From NCBI GenBank assembly GCA_028698335.1, contig JAQVDP010000007.1, positions 1 through 64,000 on the forward strand: a stretch of 64,000 bases of DNA, written 5' to 3'. The notes under the pieces are model-generated. The model saw nothing but the letters and a program-made list of their open reading frames with translations, did no database searches and was not told where the DNA came from. Of this stretch, positions 18,148 through 30,203 are shown piece by piece; the stretch's first letter is position 1, and each line of letters begins with the position of its first letter. The position numbers and the translations under genes were made by a program. This DNA comes from Nevskiales bacterium. Lineage in GTDB: Bacteria; Pseudomonadota; Gammaproteobacteria; Nevskiales; Nevskiaceae.

Positions 18148-19064
18148 GCCGTGATTCCGGCAATGCCCTGCGCATAGGCCGCGAACGCGTCGCCAAGTGT
18201 TTTGAGATCCAGGCCACCGATTGCGTAAACCGGCAAGCCGGCGCCCCTCGCCAGGGACGCAAACCGGTCCCAGCCCATGCCATCCACGCCCGGATGCGAG
18301 CGCGTCGGCAACACGCTACCCAATACCGCGCCATCGAACCCCAACGCCCTGGCCAACGCCAGTTCCGCGTCGTCGTGGACCGAAGCCATGCGCGGGCAGT
18401 CCGGAGCCTTCTGCAATGCGCGCAATGTCCGGCCCGACGCGTGCCAACCCCATGCGCCGAGCTCCGTTACCCAACCCGGCTCGCGGTCCAGCAGCACACG
18501 CAGCCGCAACGGGGCCGCACGCGCAATGACCCGGCTGGCCAGCTCACGATACGCGCGGTCGCTGACGCCGGGCAGCCGCAGCCGCAGCAGGGCCTCGATC
18601 GGCAGGCCGTCCAATCCGTCGACGATGTCGGATGCCGATGCATCGGCGGGCGTGAATACATAGTGCTCGGGCAGGCACAACGCCTGCACGATGGGCCCAT
18701 CGGCCCCGAGCAGCGGATACGTCTGCAACTGATCAGGCCGACACCAGGCCAGTGCCTGTCCCTCGCGCCCATGCGGATCGCCATCCCAGGCCGTGATCTT
18801 CCACACGTCCAGCTCGACGAGGCGATCGCTGTAGTCGTGACGCAGCGCGATCAGCGGACGGGCCACCGTGACCCGGACCCCGAGCTCTTCACTCAGTTCG
18901 CGAACCAGTGCGTCACGTGCGCCTTCGCCCGGCTCGATCTTGCCGCCAGGGAATTCCCACTCACCGGCAGCGATCTTGCCCGGCGGACGTTGCGCAATCA
19001 GCACCTCACCGTCCGGACGCTGCAAAGCACCGCAGGCCACCCGTATCCGCGGCACGTCGGTCAT
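18138..19064 (-). CDS. mutT: MutT Nudix hydrolase fused to a thiamine-phosphate-synthase-like domain
   Basis: This 308-residue protein begins at ATG 19064 (an in-frame TTG at 19103 would add 13 residues). The N-terminal half is a MutT-type Nudix domain with box GGKIEPGEGARDALVRELSE, ending EELGV. It should hydrolyse 8-oxo-dGTP. The C-terminal half (about 130-308) resembles ThiE: RLRLPGVSDRAYRELASRVI, then FDGAVLGSVLPTRSHPG and GLPVYAIGGLDLKTLGDA. This fusion is widespread in gammaproteobacteria, and the role of the ThiE-like half is unresolved. It lies downstream of argJ on the same strand. Confidence 0.92.
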   Translation of the reverse strand: MTDVPRIRVACGALQRPDGEVLIAQRPPGKIAAGEWEFPGGKIEPGEGARDALVRELSEELGVRVTVARPLIALRHDYSDRLVELDVWKITAWDGDPHGREGQALAWCRPDQLQTYPLLGADGPIVQALCLPEHYVFTPADASASDIVDGLDGLPIEALLRLRLPGVSDRAYRELASRVIARAAPLRLRVLLDREPGWVTELGAWGWHASGRTLRALQKAPDCPRMASVHDDAELALARALGFDGAVLGSVLPTRSHPGVDGMGWDRFASLARGAGLPVYAIGGLDLKTLGDAFAAYAQGIAGITAYW

Positions 19065-19109
19065 GCCTGTGCTCGAGTCACCGTCCGGCGACACCGCCAC
19101 CAACCGGAC

Positions 19110-20330
19110 TCAGGTCCGATATTCGGCATTGATCTTGACGTAGTCGTATCCGAGATCGCAGGTCCAGACCCGGATGGCTTCACGCCCCCTCCCCAACCGA
19201 ATCCGGATGACATACTCGGAGCGCGCGAAGACCGCGGCCCCGCGGCTTTCCTCGTAGGCCGGATCGGGCTCCCCGTTGCGAATGAGCGCGACTTCGTCGA
19301 TGTCGATCGACAGACCGGCCAGATCCAGATCGGCGATCCCGCATCGTCCCACTGCAGCCAGAATCCGGCCCCAGTTTGCATCGCCCGCAAACGCGGCGGT
19401 CTTGAACAGCGGCGAATGCGCCAGCGCATACGCAGCCAGCCGGGCCTCGTGTTCGCTGCCCGCTTCCGAGACGTCGATGGTGATCAGCCGCGTCGCGCCT
19501 TCGCCATCCCGGATCACCGCCTGCGCAAGTTCGATACACACCTCGGCGACCGCATCGGCAATCACCGCGTAGTCCGGATGTGACGGCCCTACGTCGGTCT
19601 TACCTGCGGCACCGGTGGCGAACAGCACGACGCTGTCATTGGTGGAAGTGTCGCCATCAACCGTGATGCAATTGAAGGAGCGCCCCACGGCGTCGCGCAG
19701 GCAACGATCGGTTGCCTCCGCGGTCAGGCGGGCGTCGGTGCCGACGAACCCGAGCAGGGTTGCCATATCCGGGCAGATCATCCCCGCCCCCTTGGCGATG
19801 CCGGTCACGGTGACCACGCCCTGGGACGTCGCGACCTGACGCGAGCATCCCTTCATGACCGTATCCGTCGTCATGATCGCAGTGGCAGCCGCCATCCAGC
19901 CGTCCGTCTTCAGCCCGGCATGCAATGCCGGGACCGTATCCAGCATCCGCTGCAGCGGCAGGGGCTGGCCGATCACGCCGGTCGAGAACGGCAAGACCTG
20001 CGTCGGCGCGCAACCGATCGATTCGGCCACGGCCCGAACCGTTGCCTCCGCAGCCTGGCGACCCGCCTGACCGGTGCCGGCATTGGCATTGCCGGAGTTC
20101 ACCAGCAGACCGCGAATGCCTGCGTCGGCCGCCAGCGCCTCCCGACACAAGGTGACGGGGGCCGCGCAGAAAGCGTTACGCGTGAACACGCCGGCAACCT
20201 GTGTCCCCTCTACGAACTCGAACATCACCATGTCCGATCGTCCCGGCCGCTTGATCCCCGCACAGGCGTCACCGATGCGGACCCCCGCGATCGGAAGCAA
20301 TGACTCTGGAGCTTTCAGGTTGACGGCCAT
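19110..20330 (-). CDS. argJ: Bifunctional ornithine acetyltransferase / N-acetylglutamate synthase
   Basis: 406 residues from ATG 20330, chosen because MAVNLKAPESLLPIAGVRIG matches the family start. The proenzyme cleaves itself before Thr191 in GMICPDMATLLGF, and that Thr becomes the nucleophile. It transfers acetyl from N-acetylornithine to glutamate, and also from acetyl-CoA when bifunctional, in arginine synthesis. argG lies at 60356 in the same window, not linked. It lies just downstream of the secA terminator, so it probably has its own promoter or depends on read-through. Confidence 0.96.
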   Translation of the reverse strand: MAVNLKAPESLLPIAGVRIGDACAGIKRPGRSDMVMFEFVEGTQVAGVFTRNAFCAAPVTLCREALAADAGIRGLLVNSGNANAGTGQAGRQAAEATVRAVAESIGCAPTQVLPFSTGVIGQPLPLQRMLDTVPALHAGLKTDGWMAAATAIMTTDTVMKGCSRQVATSQGVVTVTGIAKGAGMICPDMATLLGFVGTDARLTAEATDRCLRDAVGRSFNCITVDGDTSTNDSVVLFATGAAGKTDVGPSHPDYAVIADAVAEVCIELAQAVIRDGEGATRLITIDVSEAGSEHEARLAAYALAHSPLFKTAAFAGDANWGRILAAVGRCGIADLDLAGLSIDIDEVALIRNGEPDPAYEESRGAAVFARSEYVIRIRLGRGREAIRVWTCDLGYDYVKINAEYRT

Positions 20331-20360
20331 GGTGTCCTCGACAGACCAAACAAACAACGA

Positions 20361-20381
20361 CGCCCGCCGATCAGGCGGGCG
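20361..20381 (-). terminator. Terminator of secA
   Basis: CGCCCGCC TGATC GGCGGGCG is an 8-bp stem on the minus strand, followed by TCGTTGTTTGTTT. It lies about 70 bases past the secA stop and about 30 before the argJ start. Confidence 0.7.
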
Positions 20382-20449
20382 CTCGCTTGCATTTTATCGG
20401 CAGTGATACCGAGTGGCGATGCCACCGGGCTCACCGCATGCCAGCAGGC

Positions 20450-23224
<2,775 letters not shown>

Positions 23225-23368
23225 AGGTACCGTTGGTGATCCGCGCCTCTGCGAGCGCGGGTGGGTCGAATGAGGTCCGTCGCGTGCCGCGTATTATGCC
23301 TTTGTTGGGACGCTCAAACCCGATTCAAGTTCAATTCGGGAATTAGGGACCGATTCGCCACCAGCCAT

Positions 23369-24301
23369 TCAGCGTGCCGCGCGAATGTACTGTTCCGGAT
23401 TGACCAGCACGCCGTTATAGAGCACCTCGAAGTGCACGTGGGGACCGGTCGAACGCCCGGTCGACCCCATCTTGGCGATGGCCTGCCCCTTGGCGACCTT
23501 GTCGCCCGGCTTGACCAGGATCTCGCTGTTGTGGCCGTAACGCGTGGCGTAGCCGTTGCCGTGGTTGATCTCGACCAGATTGCCGTAGCCGTCGTGGGGC
23601 CCGGCTTCGGCCACGATTCCGGCCGCCACTGCAAGCACGTCTGATCCTGATTTGCCGGCGAAATCGATGCCCATATGCCGCGTCAGACGGCCGCTGAACG
23701 GATCGGTGCGCACCCCGAACAGCGAGCTGATCCAGCCGCTGCTGATCGGCCAGCCCGAGGGCCGCACCTCTTTCTGCAGGCGGCTCGCCAGCAACAGATC
23801 CTCGAGCACGCGCAGCTGACGCTCGCGGTCCGACAGCTGCTGCTCGAATTCATCCAGCGACGAGAGCACCCCATCCAGGCTGCCCTCGGAGAGCAACGCG
23901 GATTCGGGTCCGCCCACCGGGGGATCCTGCTCGAAGTTGAACTCGCCCTGGTCGAGCCCGGCGATCTCGGTCAGACGCTGCCCCGCCGCATCGAGGCGCA
24001 GCACGTGCGCCTGCAAACGGGCCACCCGCCGCGCCAGCGCGGTGGCATTCTGTTCGATCTCGGCACGCGCTTCCTTGATCGCGGAACGCTGCGCCTCCGC
24101 CTCCTGCGCCCAGCCGGCGACCAGCCCTTCCGGCAGCGAGGTATCGGGAGCGGTCGAGAAATCCAGGCGGCCAAGCGAAAACGCCGCCGTCACCAGCAGG
24201 GCGACGAGCAGGACCACGGGCAGCAGCAGGTAGGCATGCCGCAGGTCTAGCGGTATCTTCCACGTGCGTCCACGCTTGTGGCTGACGACGATAATATCCA
24301 T
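23369..24301 (-). CDS. M23-family peptidoglycan endopeptidase (LytM domain)
   Basis: A 310-residue protein with one N-terminal membrane segment (LLLPVVLLVALLVTAAFSLG, about 25-44) and a coiled-coil periplasmic region rich in Arg/Glu/Gln (about 65-175). The C-terminal M23 domain has zinc ligands RHMGIDFAG (His, Asp) and GPHVHFEVLYNG (HxH). All ligands are present, so it is probably active, cutting peptide cross-links. M23 proteins next to secA are common in gammaproteobacteria. The start lies only 9 bases from the divergent dciA start. Confidence 0.92.
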   Translation of the reverse strand: MDIIVVSHKRGRTWKIPLDLRHAYLLLPVVLLVALLVTAAFSLGRLDFSTAPDTSLPEGLVAGWAQEAEAQRSAIKEARAEIEQNATALARRVARLQAHVLRLDAAGQRLTEIAGLDQGEFNFEQDPPVGGPESALLSEGSLDGVLSSLDEFEQQLSDRERQLRVLEDLLLASRLQKEVRPSGWPISSGWISSLFGVRTDPFSGRLTRHMGIDFAGKSGSDVLAVAAGIVAEAGPHDGYGNLVEINHGNGYATRYGHNSEILVKPGDKVAKGQAIAKMGSTGRSTGPHVHFEVLYNGVLVNPEQYIRAAR

Positions 24302-24310
24302 CTAGCTTCT

Positions 24311-24622
24311 ATGCACCCCGATCACCGCAGTCCCAAGCCTCTTCACCAGACCCTCATGCGCAATCCGCACGGGCTTGGCGGCATCCTCGAGCGCGCGCGC
24401 AGACTCGCCGACGTCAATCGTGCACTGCACGAATGGTGCCACGAGCCCTGGATGCAGCACGTCCGCGTCGCGAACATCCGGGGCGACACGCTCGTCCTGT
24501 ATTCCACATCTGCCGCTGCGCTGGTCCCGCTCCGCAACCGGAGCCGGTCACTGCTCTCTTGGCTTAACGGCCGCTATACCCTTTCCTTGACCCGCACCGA
24601 AATGAGGGTCCGTCCCCAATAG
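24311..24622 (+). CDS. dciA: DciA-like DUF721 protein
   Basis: A 103-residue protein from ATG 24311 (an earlier in-frame ATG at 24278 lies inside the divergent gene). The DUF721 pattern is visible: an N-terminal helix region (LHQTLMRNPHGLGGILERAR), then the KH-like fold VRVANIRGDTLVLYSTSAAA. DciA loads the replicative helicase DnaB in bacteria lacking DnaC. Its place between lpxC and secA is conserved in the class. It is convergent with lpxC. Confidence 0.82.
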   Translation: MHPDHRSPKPLHQTLMRNPHGLGGILERARRLADVNRALHEWCHEPWMQHVRVANIRGDTLVLYSTSAAALVPLRNRSRSLLSWLNGRYTLSLTRTEMRVRPQ

Positions 24623-24708
24623 CGTCCGTCAGCTCGGGATTGTACCGGCGCGCGCCATCATGGCGCAAGGCAAGTCGCTGATCCTACGGGTTTTCCCCTA
24701 TACGGAAA

Positions 24709-24730
24709 TGATCCGGAAACCCCCGGATCA
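24709..24730 (-). terminator. Hairpin overlapping the lpxC stop codon
   Basis: TGATCCGG GGGTTT CCGGATCA is a perfect 8-bp stem whose first bases are the lpxC TGA. Only TTTCC follows, so termination is plausible but weak. Confidence 0.45.
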
Positions 24731-25648
24731 GACCGCCTGCAGGCTCCCGCGAACGAACGAGATCGGTGCGGGGTTGCGCGCCTCGTCGAAGGTGACGATC
24801 TCGTAGGACGCGGCGTCATCGAGCACCGCGCGAACCAGCTTGTTGTTCAGCGCATGCCCCGACTTGTAGGCCGTATAGGCCCCGATCACCGCGTGACCGA
24901 GCAGATAGAGGTCACCGATGGCATCGAGGATCTTGTGCCGGACGAACTCGTCGTCGTAGCGCAGACCGTCCTGGTTGACCACGCGGTACTCATCCAGGGC
25001 GACGACGTTGTCCAGACTGGCGCCAAGACCGAGATTGGCGGCGCGCAGGGTGTCCAGTTCGCGCATGAACCCGAAGGTGCGGGCGCGGCAGACCTCGGAC
25101 ACGTACGAAGCCGTGGAGAACTCGACCACGCGCTGCTGCGCCGACGCACGCAGCGCCGGATGCTGGAAGTCGATCGAGAACGCCAGACGATAGCCGTCAT
25201 GCGGCTCGAAACGCGCCCACTTGTCGCCGTCCTGTACCTGCACCGGCTGACGGATGCGGATGAAGCGCTTCGGCGCGTCCTGCTCGTGCAGGCCCGCCGA
25301 CTGCAGCAGGAACACGAACGGCCCAGAACTGCCGTCGAGAATCGGCAGCTCCGGCGACGACAGTTCGACAATGCAATTGTCGATGCCGAGACCTGCGAAT
25401 GCCGACATCAGGTGCTCGATGGTCATGACCTTGTCGCCGCGGTCGCTGACCAGCGTGCTGCACATCACCGCCTCGCGCAGCAACTGTGCCTGGGCGGGAA
25501 TCTCGGGCGCCTGCGGCAGGTCGGTCCGGCGGAACACGATCCCGGTATCCGGCCCCGCGGGGAGCAGCGACATGTAGACCTTCCGGCCGGAATGCAGCCC
25601 GATGCCGCTGGCACGGACGGCTTGCTTAAGCGTGCGTTGACGGACCAT
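24728..25648 (-). CDS. lpxC: UDP-3-O-acyl-N-acetylglucosamine deacetylase
   Basis: 306 residues from ATG 25648 ([20 protein letters not shown], the conserved LpxC start). Visible are the GIGLHSG motif, [17 protein letters not shown] with the first zinc His, and [20 protein letters not shown] with the HKILD zinc ligands. A catalytic His lies in the GHALNN segment. It catalyses the committed step of lipid A synthesis in the cytoplasm. It closes the dcw cluster after ftsZ, in the usual place. Confidence 0.97.
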   Translation of the reverse strand: MVRQRTLKQAVRASGIGLHSGRKVYMSLLPAGPDTGIVFRRTDLPQAPEIPAQAQLLREAVMCSTLVSDRGDKVMTIEHLMSAFAGLGIDNCIVELSSPELPILDGSSGPFVFLLQSAGLHEQDAPKRFIRIRQPVQVQDGDKWARFEPHDGYRLAFSIDFQHPALRASAQQRVVEFSTASYVSEVCRARTFGFMRELDTLRAANLGLGASLDNVVALDEYRVVNQDGLRYDDEFVRHKILDAIGDLYLLGHAVIGAYTAYKSGHALNNKLVRAVLDDAASYEIVTFDEARNPAPISFVRGSLQAV

Positions 25649-25711
25649 CTCGCCTCGAGTCAATAGAAAAGGGCGCAGCGCGTCATCCACGCCGCGCCCA
25701 TTGGACACGGA

Positions 25712-25720
25712 ATTTTAGCA
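25712..25720 (-). promoter_or_regulatory. Extended -10 promoter of lpxC
   Basis: TGCTAAAAT on the minus strand (extended -10, TGn-TAAAAT) lies about 64 bases before the lpxC ATG. No clear -35 is seen, which fits extended -10 promoters. Confidence 0.45.
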
Positions 25721-25821
25721 CGGGTTTCCCGCAACCGGCGCCCAGCGGCTTTGGCGGCGTGGGCACGCGCCGGATTCGGCTCTGCGCCCGGACCGCCGGC
25801 CACCGGTAGCGGGGCCGATCT

Positions 25822-27039
25822 TCAGTCGGCTTGATTTCGCAGGAAGGCCGGAATGTTGATGATGTCCTCATCCAGCAGCGGGAACGAACCGCCGCCTCCG
25901 GCCGCAACCTGCCGCTGCTGGCGATGCACGGCAGGAATATCCAGATTGTGGGCGCCCATCGACGCGGGCATCGTCGGCAGCGGCATGTCCGCGCGCGGCA
26001 TGAACTGGGCCACCTTCGGATTGACCGGAGCCGTGGCCGGCATCGGCGCCGCCTGATGCTGCTTGACTCCCGGCAGCCCGGTCGCGACCACGGTCACCCG
26101 CAGCACGCCGTCCAGATTGGGACTCATCGACATGCCGCACTTGGCATCGGCCTCGTCGGAGGCGATCTCGGCAACGCGCGAGTTGATGTACTCGAGCTCC
26201 TCCATCGTCAGCGACTCATCGCAGGTCACGTTGACCAGCAGCCCGCGCGCGCCGTGCAACTCGATATCGTCGAGCAACGGGCTGGACAAGGCCATCTCGA
26301 CCGCCTTTTCGGCGCGCGCCTCACCGCTTGCCTCGCCGATGCCCATCATCGACATGCCGCGATTGGTCATGACGGTGCGCACGTCGGCGAAGTCGACGTT
26401 GACCAGGCCCGGCCGCGTGATCAGGTCCGAGATACCCTGGACCGCGTTCTGCAGCACGTCGTTGGCCGACTTGAAACAGTTCAGGACGGTGATCTTGGTG
26501 CCCAGAACCAAGCCGAGCTTCTCGTTCGGGATCATGATCAGCGAGTCGGTGTTCTGGCGCAGCTCGTCGACGCCCTTGAGCGCAACCGCCATGCGCTTCT
26601 TGCCCTCGTGCGCGAACGGCTTGGTCACGACGGCAACGGTGAGAATGCCCAGCTCCTTCGCAACCTCGGCGATCACCGGCGCCGCGCCGGTACCGGTGCC
26701 ACCCCCCATGCCCGCAGTGACGAACAGCAGGTCGGTGCCCTCGATCAGTTCGCGGATGCGGTCACGATCCTCCTCGGCAGCCTGGCGGCCGACCTCGGGG
26801 TTCGACCCCGCACCGAGCCCGCGCGTGATCTCCGCACCGAGCTGCAGCTGATTGGTCGGCACGCAACGCTCGAGATGATCGCGATCCGTGTTTGCGCAAA
26901 TGAAGTCGACGCCCTCGATGCCGGCCTGCGCCATCTGGTTGACGGTGTTGCAGCCGCCACCACCGACGCCCACCACCCGAATGACGGCGCGCTTCCGTTG
27001 GCCATCCTCCAGCTCAAAGATTTCGCGTGTCTGTGCCAT
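25822..27039 (-). CDS. ftsZ: Cell division GTPase FtsZ
   Basis: 405 residues. The tubulin-type GTP-binding region is seen as VVGVGGGGCNTVNQM and the signature GGGTGTGAAPV. The T7 loop region reads LVNVDFADVRTVM. The variable Pro/Ala/Met linker (about 320-385) leads to the conserved C-terminal peptide INIPAFLRNQAD, which binds FtsA and ZipA. FtsZ forms the cytokinetic ring. It has a strong separate promoter in the ftsA-ftsZ gap, unlike the tightly overlapped upstream genes. Confidence 0.98.
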   Translation of the reverse strand: MAQTREIFELEDGQRKRAVIRVVGVGGGGCNTVNQMAQAGIEGVDFICANTDRDHLERCVPTNQLQLGAEITRGLGAGSNPEVGRQAAEEDRDRIRELIEGTDLLFVTAGMGGGTGTGAAPVIAEVAKELGILTVAVVTKPFAHEGKKRMAVALKGVDELRQNTDSLIMIPNEKLGLVLGTKITVLNCFKSANDVLQNAVQGISDLITRPGLVNVDFADVRTVMTNRGMSMMGIGEASGEARAEKAVEMALSSPLLDDIELHGARGLLVNVTCDESLTMEELEYINSRVAEIASDEADAKCGMSMSPNLDGVLRVTVVATGLPGVKQHQAAPMPATAPVNPKVAQFMPRADMPLPTMPASMGAHNLDIPAVHRQQRQVAAGGGGSFPLLDEDIINIPAFLRNQAD

Positions 27040-27158
27040 GTCCGTGCTCCTGCGCTTGCGCGCTGATTAGTTCGTTTACCGATTCACCCGTACGTCCGTC
27101 GCGGCCGCCGTGCCGGCCTCGCGGTCGTTTTTATCTATCTAATTTTCAGCCATTTTAC

Positions 27159-27185
27159 ATTATAAAAAAACTGTGCCAATGTCAA
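27159..27185 (-). promoter_or_regulatory. Strong AT-rich promoter of ftsZ
   Basis: Perfect TTGACA (27180-27185) and TATAAT (27159-27164) are separated by an unusually short 15-base spacer. The bases upstream (27186-27222) are almost all A/T and include the 16-bp palindrome GTTTTTAATTAAAAAC, resembling an UP element. It lies in the 211-base ftsA-ftsZ gap. Confidence 0.65.
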
Positions 27186-27250
27186 TAATAAAGTTGATGA
27201 AAGTTTTTAATTAAAAACACTCTTTCGTTGCGCTCGAGCTACCGCAACGT

Positions 27251-28480
27251 TCAGAAACTGCCCCGGAACCATTCGCCGACCCGCTGCGCGAGATAGGACA
27301 ACCCCTGCGTCGGCGCGCGGGCGGCCTGCGGCCGGTACTGATGCCCGTAGAGCAGCAGTCCCACCGCGGTGCTGTAGGCCGGATTGCGGGTCACATCCTT
27401 GAGGCCCTCGACGTTGTGCGGCACACCCAGGCGGACCGGCAGCTCGAAGACCTCCTCGGCCAGCTCGATCACGCCCGGCATCTGCGCGGCACCTCCGGTC
27501 AGCACCACGCCGCCCGCGATCAGGTCGTACCACTCGGAGCGGTGCAGCTCACGGCGGATGAAGCGGAACAGCTCCTCGTAGCGCGGCTTGATCACCTCTG
27601 CCAGCGTCAGCCGCGACAGGCGCCGTGACGGCTGGTCACCGACCCCCTTGACCTCGATTTCGTCGTCTCCGGTCGAGTACTGCGGCAGCGCGACGCCGTA
27701 CTGCACCTTCAGCTCCTCGGCGTACGGCGCGGGCGTACGGAACGCCACGCTGATGTCGTTGGTGACCTGATTGCCGGCGATCGGCAGCACTGCGGTGTGA
27801 CGGATCGTGCCGCCCTTGAACACCGCGATGTCGGAAGTCCCGCCGCCGATGTCGACCATGCAGACACCAAGATCGCGCTCGTCCGGCAGCAGCGTCGCGT
27901 AGCTGGATGCCAGGTGCTGCAGAATGAGCTTGTCGACCTTCAGACCGCAGGACTCGACACACTTGTAGATGTTCTGCGCCGCGGATATCGAGCCGGTGAC
28001 AACATGCACCTTGGCTTCCAGGCGCACACCGTGCATGCCGATCGGATCATGGATGCCCTCGCGCCCGTCGACGACAAACTCCTGCGGAATGACGTGCAGG
28101 ATCTTCTGGTCGGCGGGGATCGCGATCGCCCGCGCCGCGTCGATGACGCTGTCGACGTCGCGCTCGGTCACGCTGCCGGCCTTCACCGGCGCGACACCGG
28201 TCGAATTCAGACTGCGGATATGGGTGCCCGAAATGCCGACGAAGATCGACTGCGCGCGGCAGTTGGCCATGTGCTCGGCATTCTCGATCGCCCGCTTGAT
28301 TGCCTGCGTCGTCGCCTCGATGTTGACGACATCGCCCCGGTTCATGCCGCGGGACGCGCTCTCGCCGCGCCCGACGATCTCGACGTGCCCCTCGGGCATC
28401 ATCTGCCCGACCACGGCCACGCACTTGGACGTCCCGACATCCAGTCCCACCAGCAGGCTGCGCTCTTCACGTCGTGCCAT
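27251..28480 (-). CDS. ftsA: Cell division protein FtsA
   Basis: 409 residues from ATG 28480, behind AGGGAG. It has the actin-like fold: VGLDVGTSKCVAVVG (phosphate 1), VCMVDIGGGTSDIAVF (phosphate 2) and GGVVLTGGAAQMPG (adenosine), with the SHS2 (1C) domain in between. The C-terminal amphipathic helix is visible as LSYLAQRVGEWFRGSF. It tethers FtsZ to the membrane. It follows ftsQ by two bases. Confidence 0.98.
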   Translation of the reverse strand: MARREERSLLVGLDVGTSKCVAVVGQMMPEGHVEIVGRGESASRGMNRGDVVNIEATTQAIKRAIENAEHMANCRAQSIFVGISGTHIRSLNSTGVAPVKAGSVTERDVDSVIDAARAIAIPADQKILHVIPQEFVVDGREGIHDPIGMHGVRLEAKVHVVTGSISAAQNIYKCVESCGLKVDKLILQHLASSYATLLPDERDLGVCMVDIGGGTSDIAVFKGGTIRHTAVLPIAGNQVTNDISVAFRTPAPYAEELKVQYGVALPQYSTGDDEIEVKGVGDQPSRRLSRLTLAEVIKPRYEELFRFIRRELHRSEWYDLIAGGVVLTGGAAQMPGVIELAEEVFELPVRLGVPHNVEGLKDVTRNPAYSTAVGLLLYGHQYRPQAARAPTQGLSYLAQRVGEWFRGSF

Positions 28481-28482
28481 GC

Positions 28483-29250
28483 TCAACTCCCTTTCCTGGT
28501 CGTGGGCGGCTCGCGCCAGCCCACCGAAAAACCGTTCGTGTAACGAAGATCGATGTAACGGACCTGGCCGAGTCGCTCGCCCAGCGCACGCAGTGCCGGC
28601 CCCTTCAACACCGCCACTCCCTCCCCGGGATCGCGCCGTCCGAAGCGCAGTTCGATGCCGTCGACCGTCGTCGCGGTCCAGTCACCGCGCGGATCCTGCG
28701 CCAGGCCGGCCAGCGCGAATGGCGTCGACGCCAGCGGCGCCTCGAGTCGCGCAAAGGTCTGCTCGACGGTCTGCGCCGCACCCTCCGGCCCGGACAGCCG
28801 CGGCAGATCCGGGGGCAGCTCGCGCTGCTCCGGCGCGAAGATCTCGCCGCGTTCGTCGAGCAGCTGATCCTGGTTCCAGTGCGCCACCGGCTGGCGTTCC
28901 CACAAACGGATCCGGACCGTGCTCGGCCAGCTGCGTTCGACACTGGCCCGCGCCACCCAGCTCAGCGCCACGACGGCGTCATGGACGGCGCCAAGATCGA
29001 CGTCGGCGAACTGCGTCCCGCCGAGCAGCGGCCGCACGACCTGCTCGACGTCGCCGACACTCAGGCGCTGCATCCGCCCCTCGATCTGCAGTTGCGAGAC
29101 GCTGCGCTCGCCGGTGATCTGGAAGATCGCCCAGCCGCTGGCCACGATCGTCAGGACCGCCGCGAGTCCCAGCGAGAACCGACCCAGGCGCGAGTCCTGC
29201 ATCCCTTCGTCGTCTTCGAACGCGTTCATGGTCATGGCTGCGGCCGTCAT
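28483..29250 (-). CDS. ftsQ: Cell division protein FtsQ
   Basis: 255 residues from ATG 29250, overlapping the ddlB stop (ATGA). A single membrane segment (about 28-45, LGLAAVLTIVASGWAIFQI) is followed by a POTRA domain (VSQLQIEGRMQRLSVGDVEQ) and the FtsQ beta domain (VRIRLWERQPVAHWN, EIFAPEQ). It recruits FtsB/FtsL and FtsW/FtsI to the septum. Confidence 0.96.
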   Translation of the reverse strand: MTAAAMTMNAFEDDEGMQDSRLGRFSLGLAAVLTIVASGWAIFQITGERSVSQLQIEGRMQRLSVGDVEQVVRPLLGGTQFADVDLGAVHDAVVALSWVARASVERSWPSTVRIRLWERQPVAHWNQDQLLDERGEIFAPEQRELPPDLPRLSGPEGAAQTVEQTFARLEAPLASTPFALAGLAQDPRGDWTATTVDGIELRFGRRDPGEGVAVLKGPALRALGERLGQVRYIDLRYTNGFSVGWREPPTTRKGS

Positions 29251-30203
29251 GCCGTGCTCCCACCGTCCGCGGCGGCAAGCGTGGTTTCGAGAATCGCCCA
29301 GCACAGCTGCGGGTACTCCATTCCGCGCTGGCGCGCGGCCATCGGCACAAGGCTGTGCGAGGTCATGCCCGGCACCAGATTGGCCTCGATCAGCCACGGA
29401 CGGCCGTCGGCATCGAGCATGAAGTCGATCCGGCCCCAACCGCTCGCGCCGATCGCGTCGAACGCCTCGAGACAGGTCCGCCGGAGACCGGCCTCGTGCT
29501 CGGCATCGAGTCCCGCCGGGCAGAAATAGCGGGTCGCGTCGGACAGATACTTCGCGTCGTAGTCGTAGAATTCGCCTGCCGGCTCGATCCGGACCAGCGG
29601 CAGGGCCTCGCCGTCCAGCACCGCGCAGGTGTATTCGCCGCCGGCGATGAAGCGCTCCGCCATCACCACCCGACCGCGTCCGCCGCCGGCGCCCGCGTAG
29701 GCCTCGGCCAGACCGGACGCCGCCTTGACCTTGCTGACCCCGACGCTGGACCCCTCGTCGGCCGGCTTGACGATCAGCGGATATCCGAGCCGCAGCGCGG
29801 CTTCCTCGAGCGCCTCCAGCGAACGGACATGGACGTAGTCCGGCGTCGGAAGCTGTTCGGCCTGCCACAGCCGCTTGGTGCGCAACTTGTCCATGGCCAG
29901 CGCAGTCGCCAGCACACCGCTGCCGGTGTATGCGACCCCCTGCAGTTCCAGAGCGGCCTGCACCGTACCGTCTTCTCCGCCAGTGCCGTGCATCACGTTG
30001 AAGGCGCGATCGAAGCCGCGCGATCCGAGTGTCAGGATCGTCTCCCGGTCGGCATCGACGGCATGCGCGTCCACTCCGAGCGACCGCAGCGCGTCGGTCA
30101 CTCCCTGCCCGGACCACAGGGACACCTGGCGCTCGGACGACCAGCCGCCCATCAACACCGCGACGCGGCCAAACTCCTTCGGGTTCGTCACGATCCGTCT
30201 CAT
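29247..30203 (-). CDS. ddlB: D-alanine-D-alanine ligase
   Basis: A 318-residue ATP-grasp enzyme. FGRVAVLMGGWSSERQVSL is the Ddl N-terminus, FNVMHGTGGEDGTVQAALE the substrate motif, and PLIVKPADEGSSVGVSKV and GRIDFMLDADGRPWLIEANL the ATP and Mg sites. It makes the D-Ala-D-Ala dipeptide used by MurF. The ATG at 30203 has its own ribosome site (GGAGG) and overlaps by ATGA the stop of a 58-codon frame holding a duplicate of its own first 21 codons. murB therefore no longer touches ddlB directly. Confidence 0.97.
   Translation of the reverse strand: MRRIVTNPKEFGRVAVLMGGWSSERQVSLWSGQGVTDALRSLGVDAHAVDADRETILTLGSRGFDRAFNVMHGTGGEDGTVQAALELQGVAYTGSGVLATALAMDKLRTKRLWQAEQLPTPDYVHVRSLEALEEAALRLGYPLIVKPADEGSSVGVSKVKAASGLAEAYAGAGGGRGRVVMAERFIAGGEYTCAVLDGEALPLVRIEPAGEFYDYDAKYLSDATRYFCPAGLDAEHEAGLRRTCLEAFDAIGASGWGRIDFMLDADGRPWLIEANLVPGMTSHSLVPMAARQRGMEYPQLCWAILETTLAAADGGSTA

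Noticed and set aside
27207-27222. GTTTTTAATTAAAAAC as the ftsA terminator
   Set aside because: The palindrome has no loop and no G/C stem, so termination is unlikely; its place just upstream of the ftsZ -35 box better fits an UP-element-like sequence.
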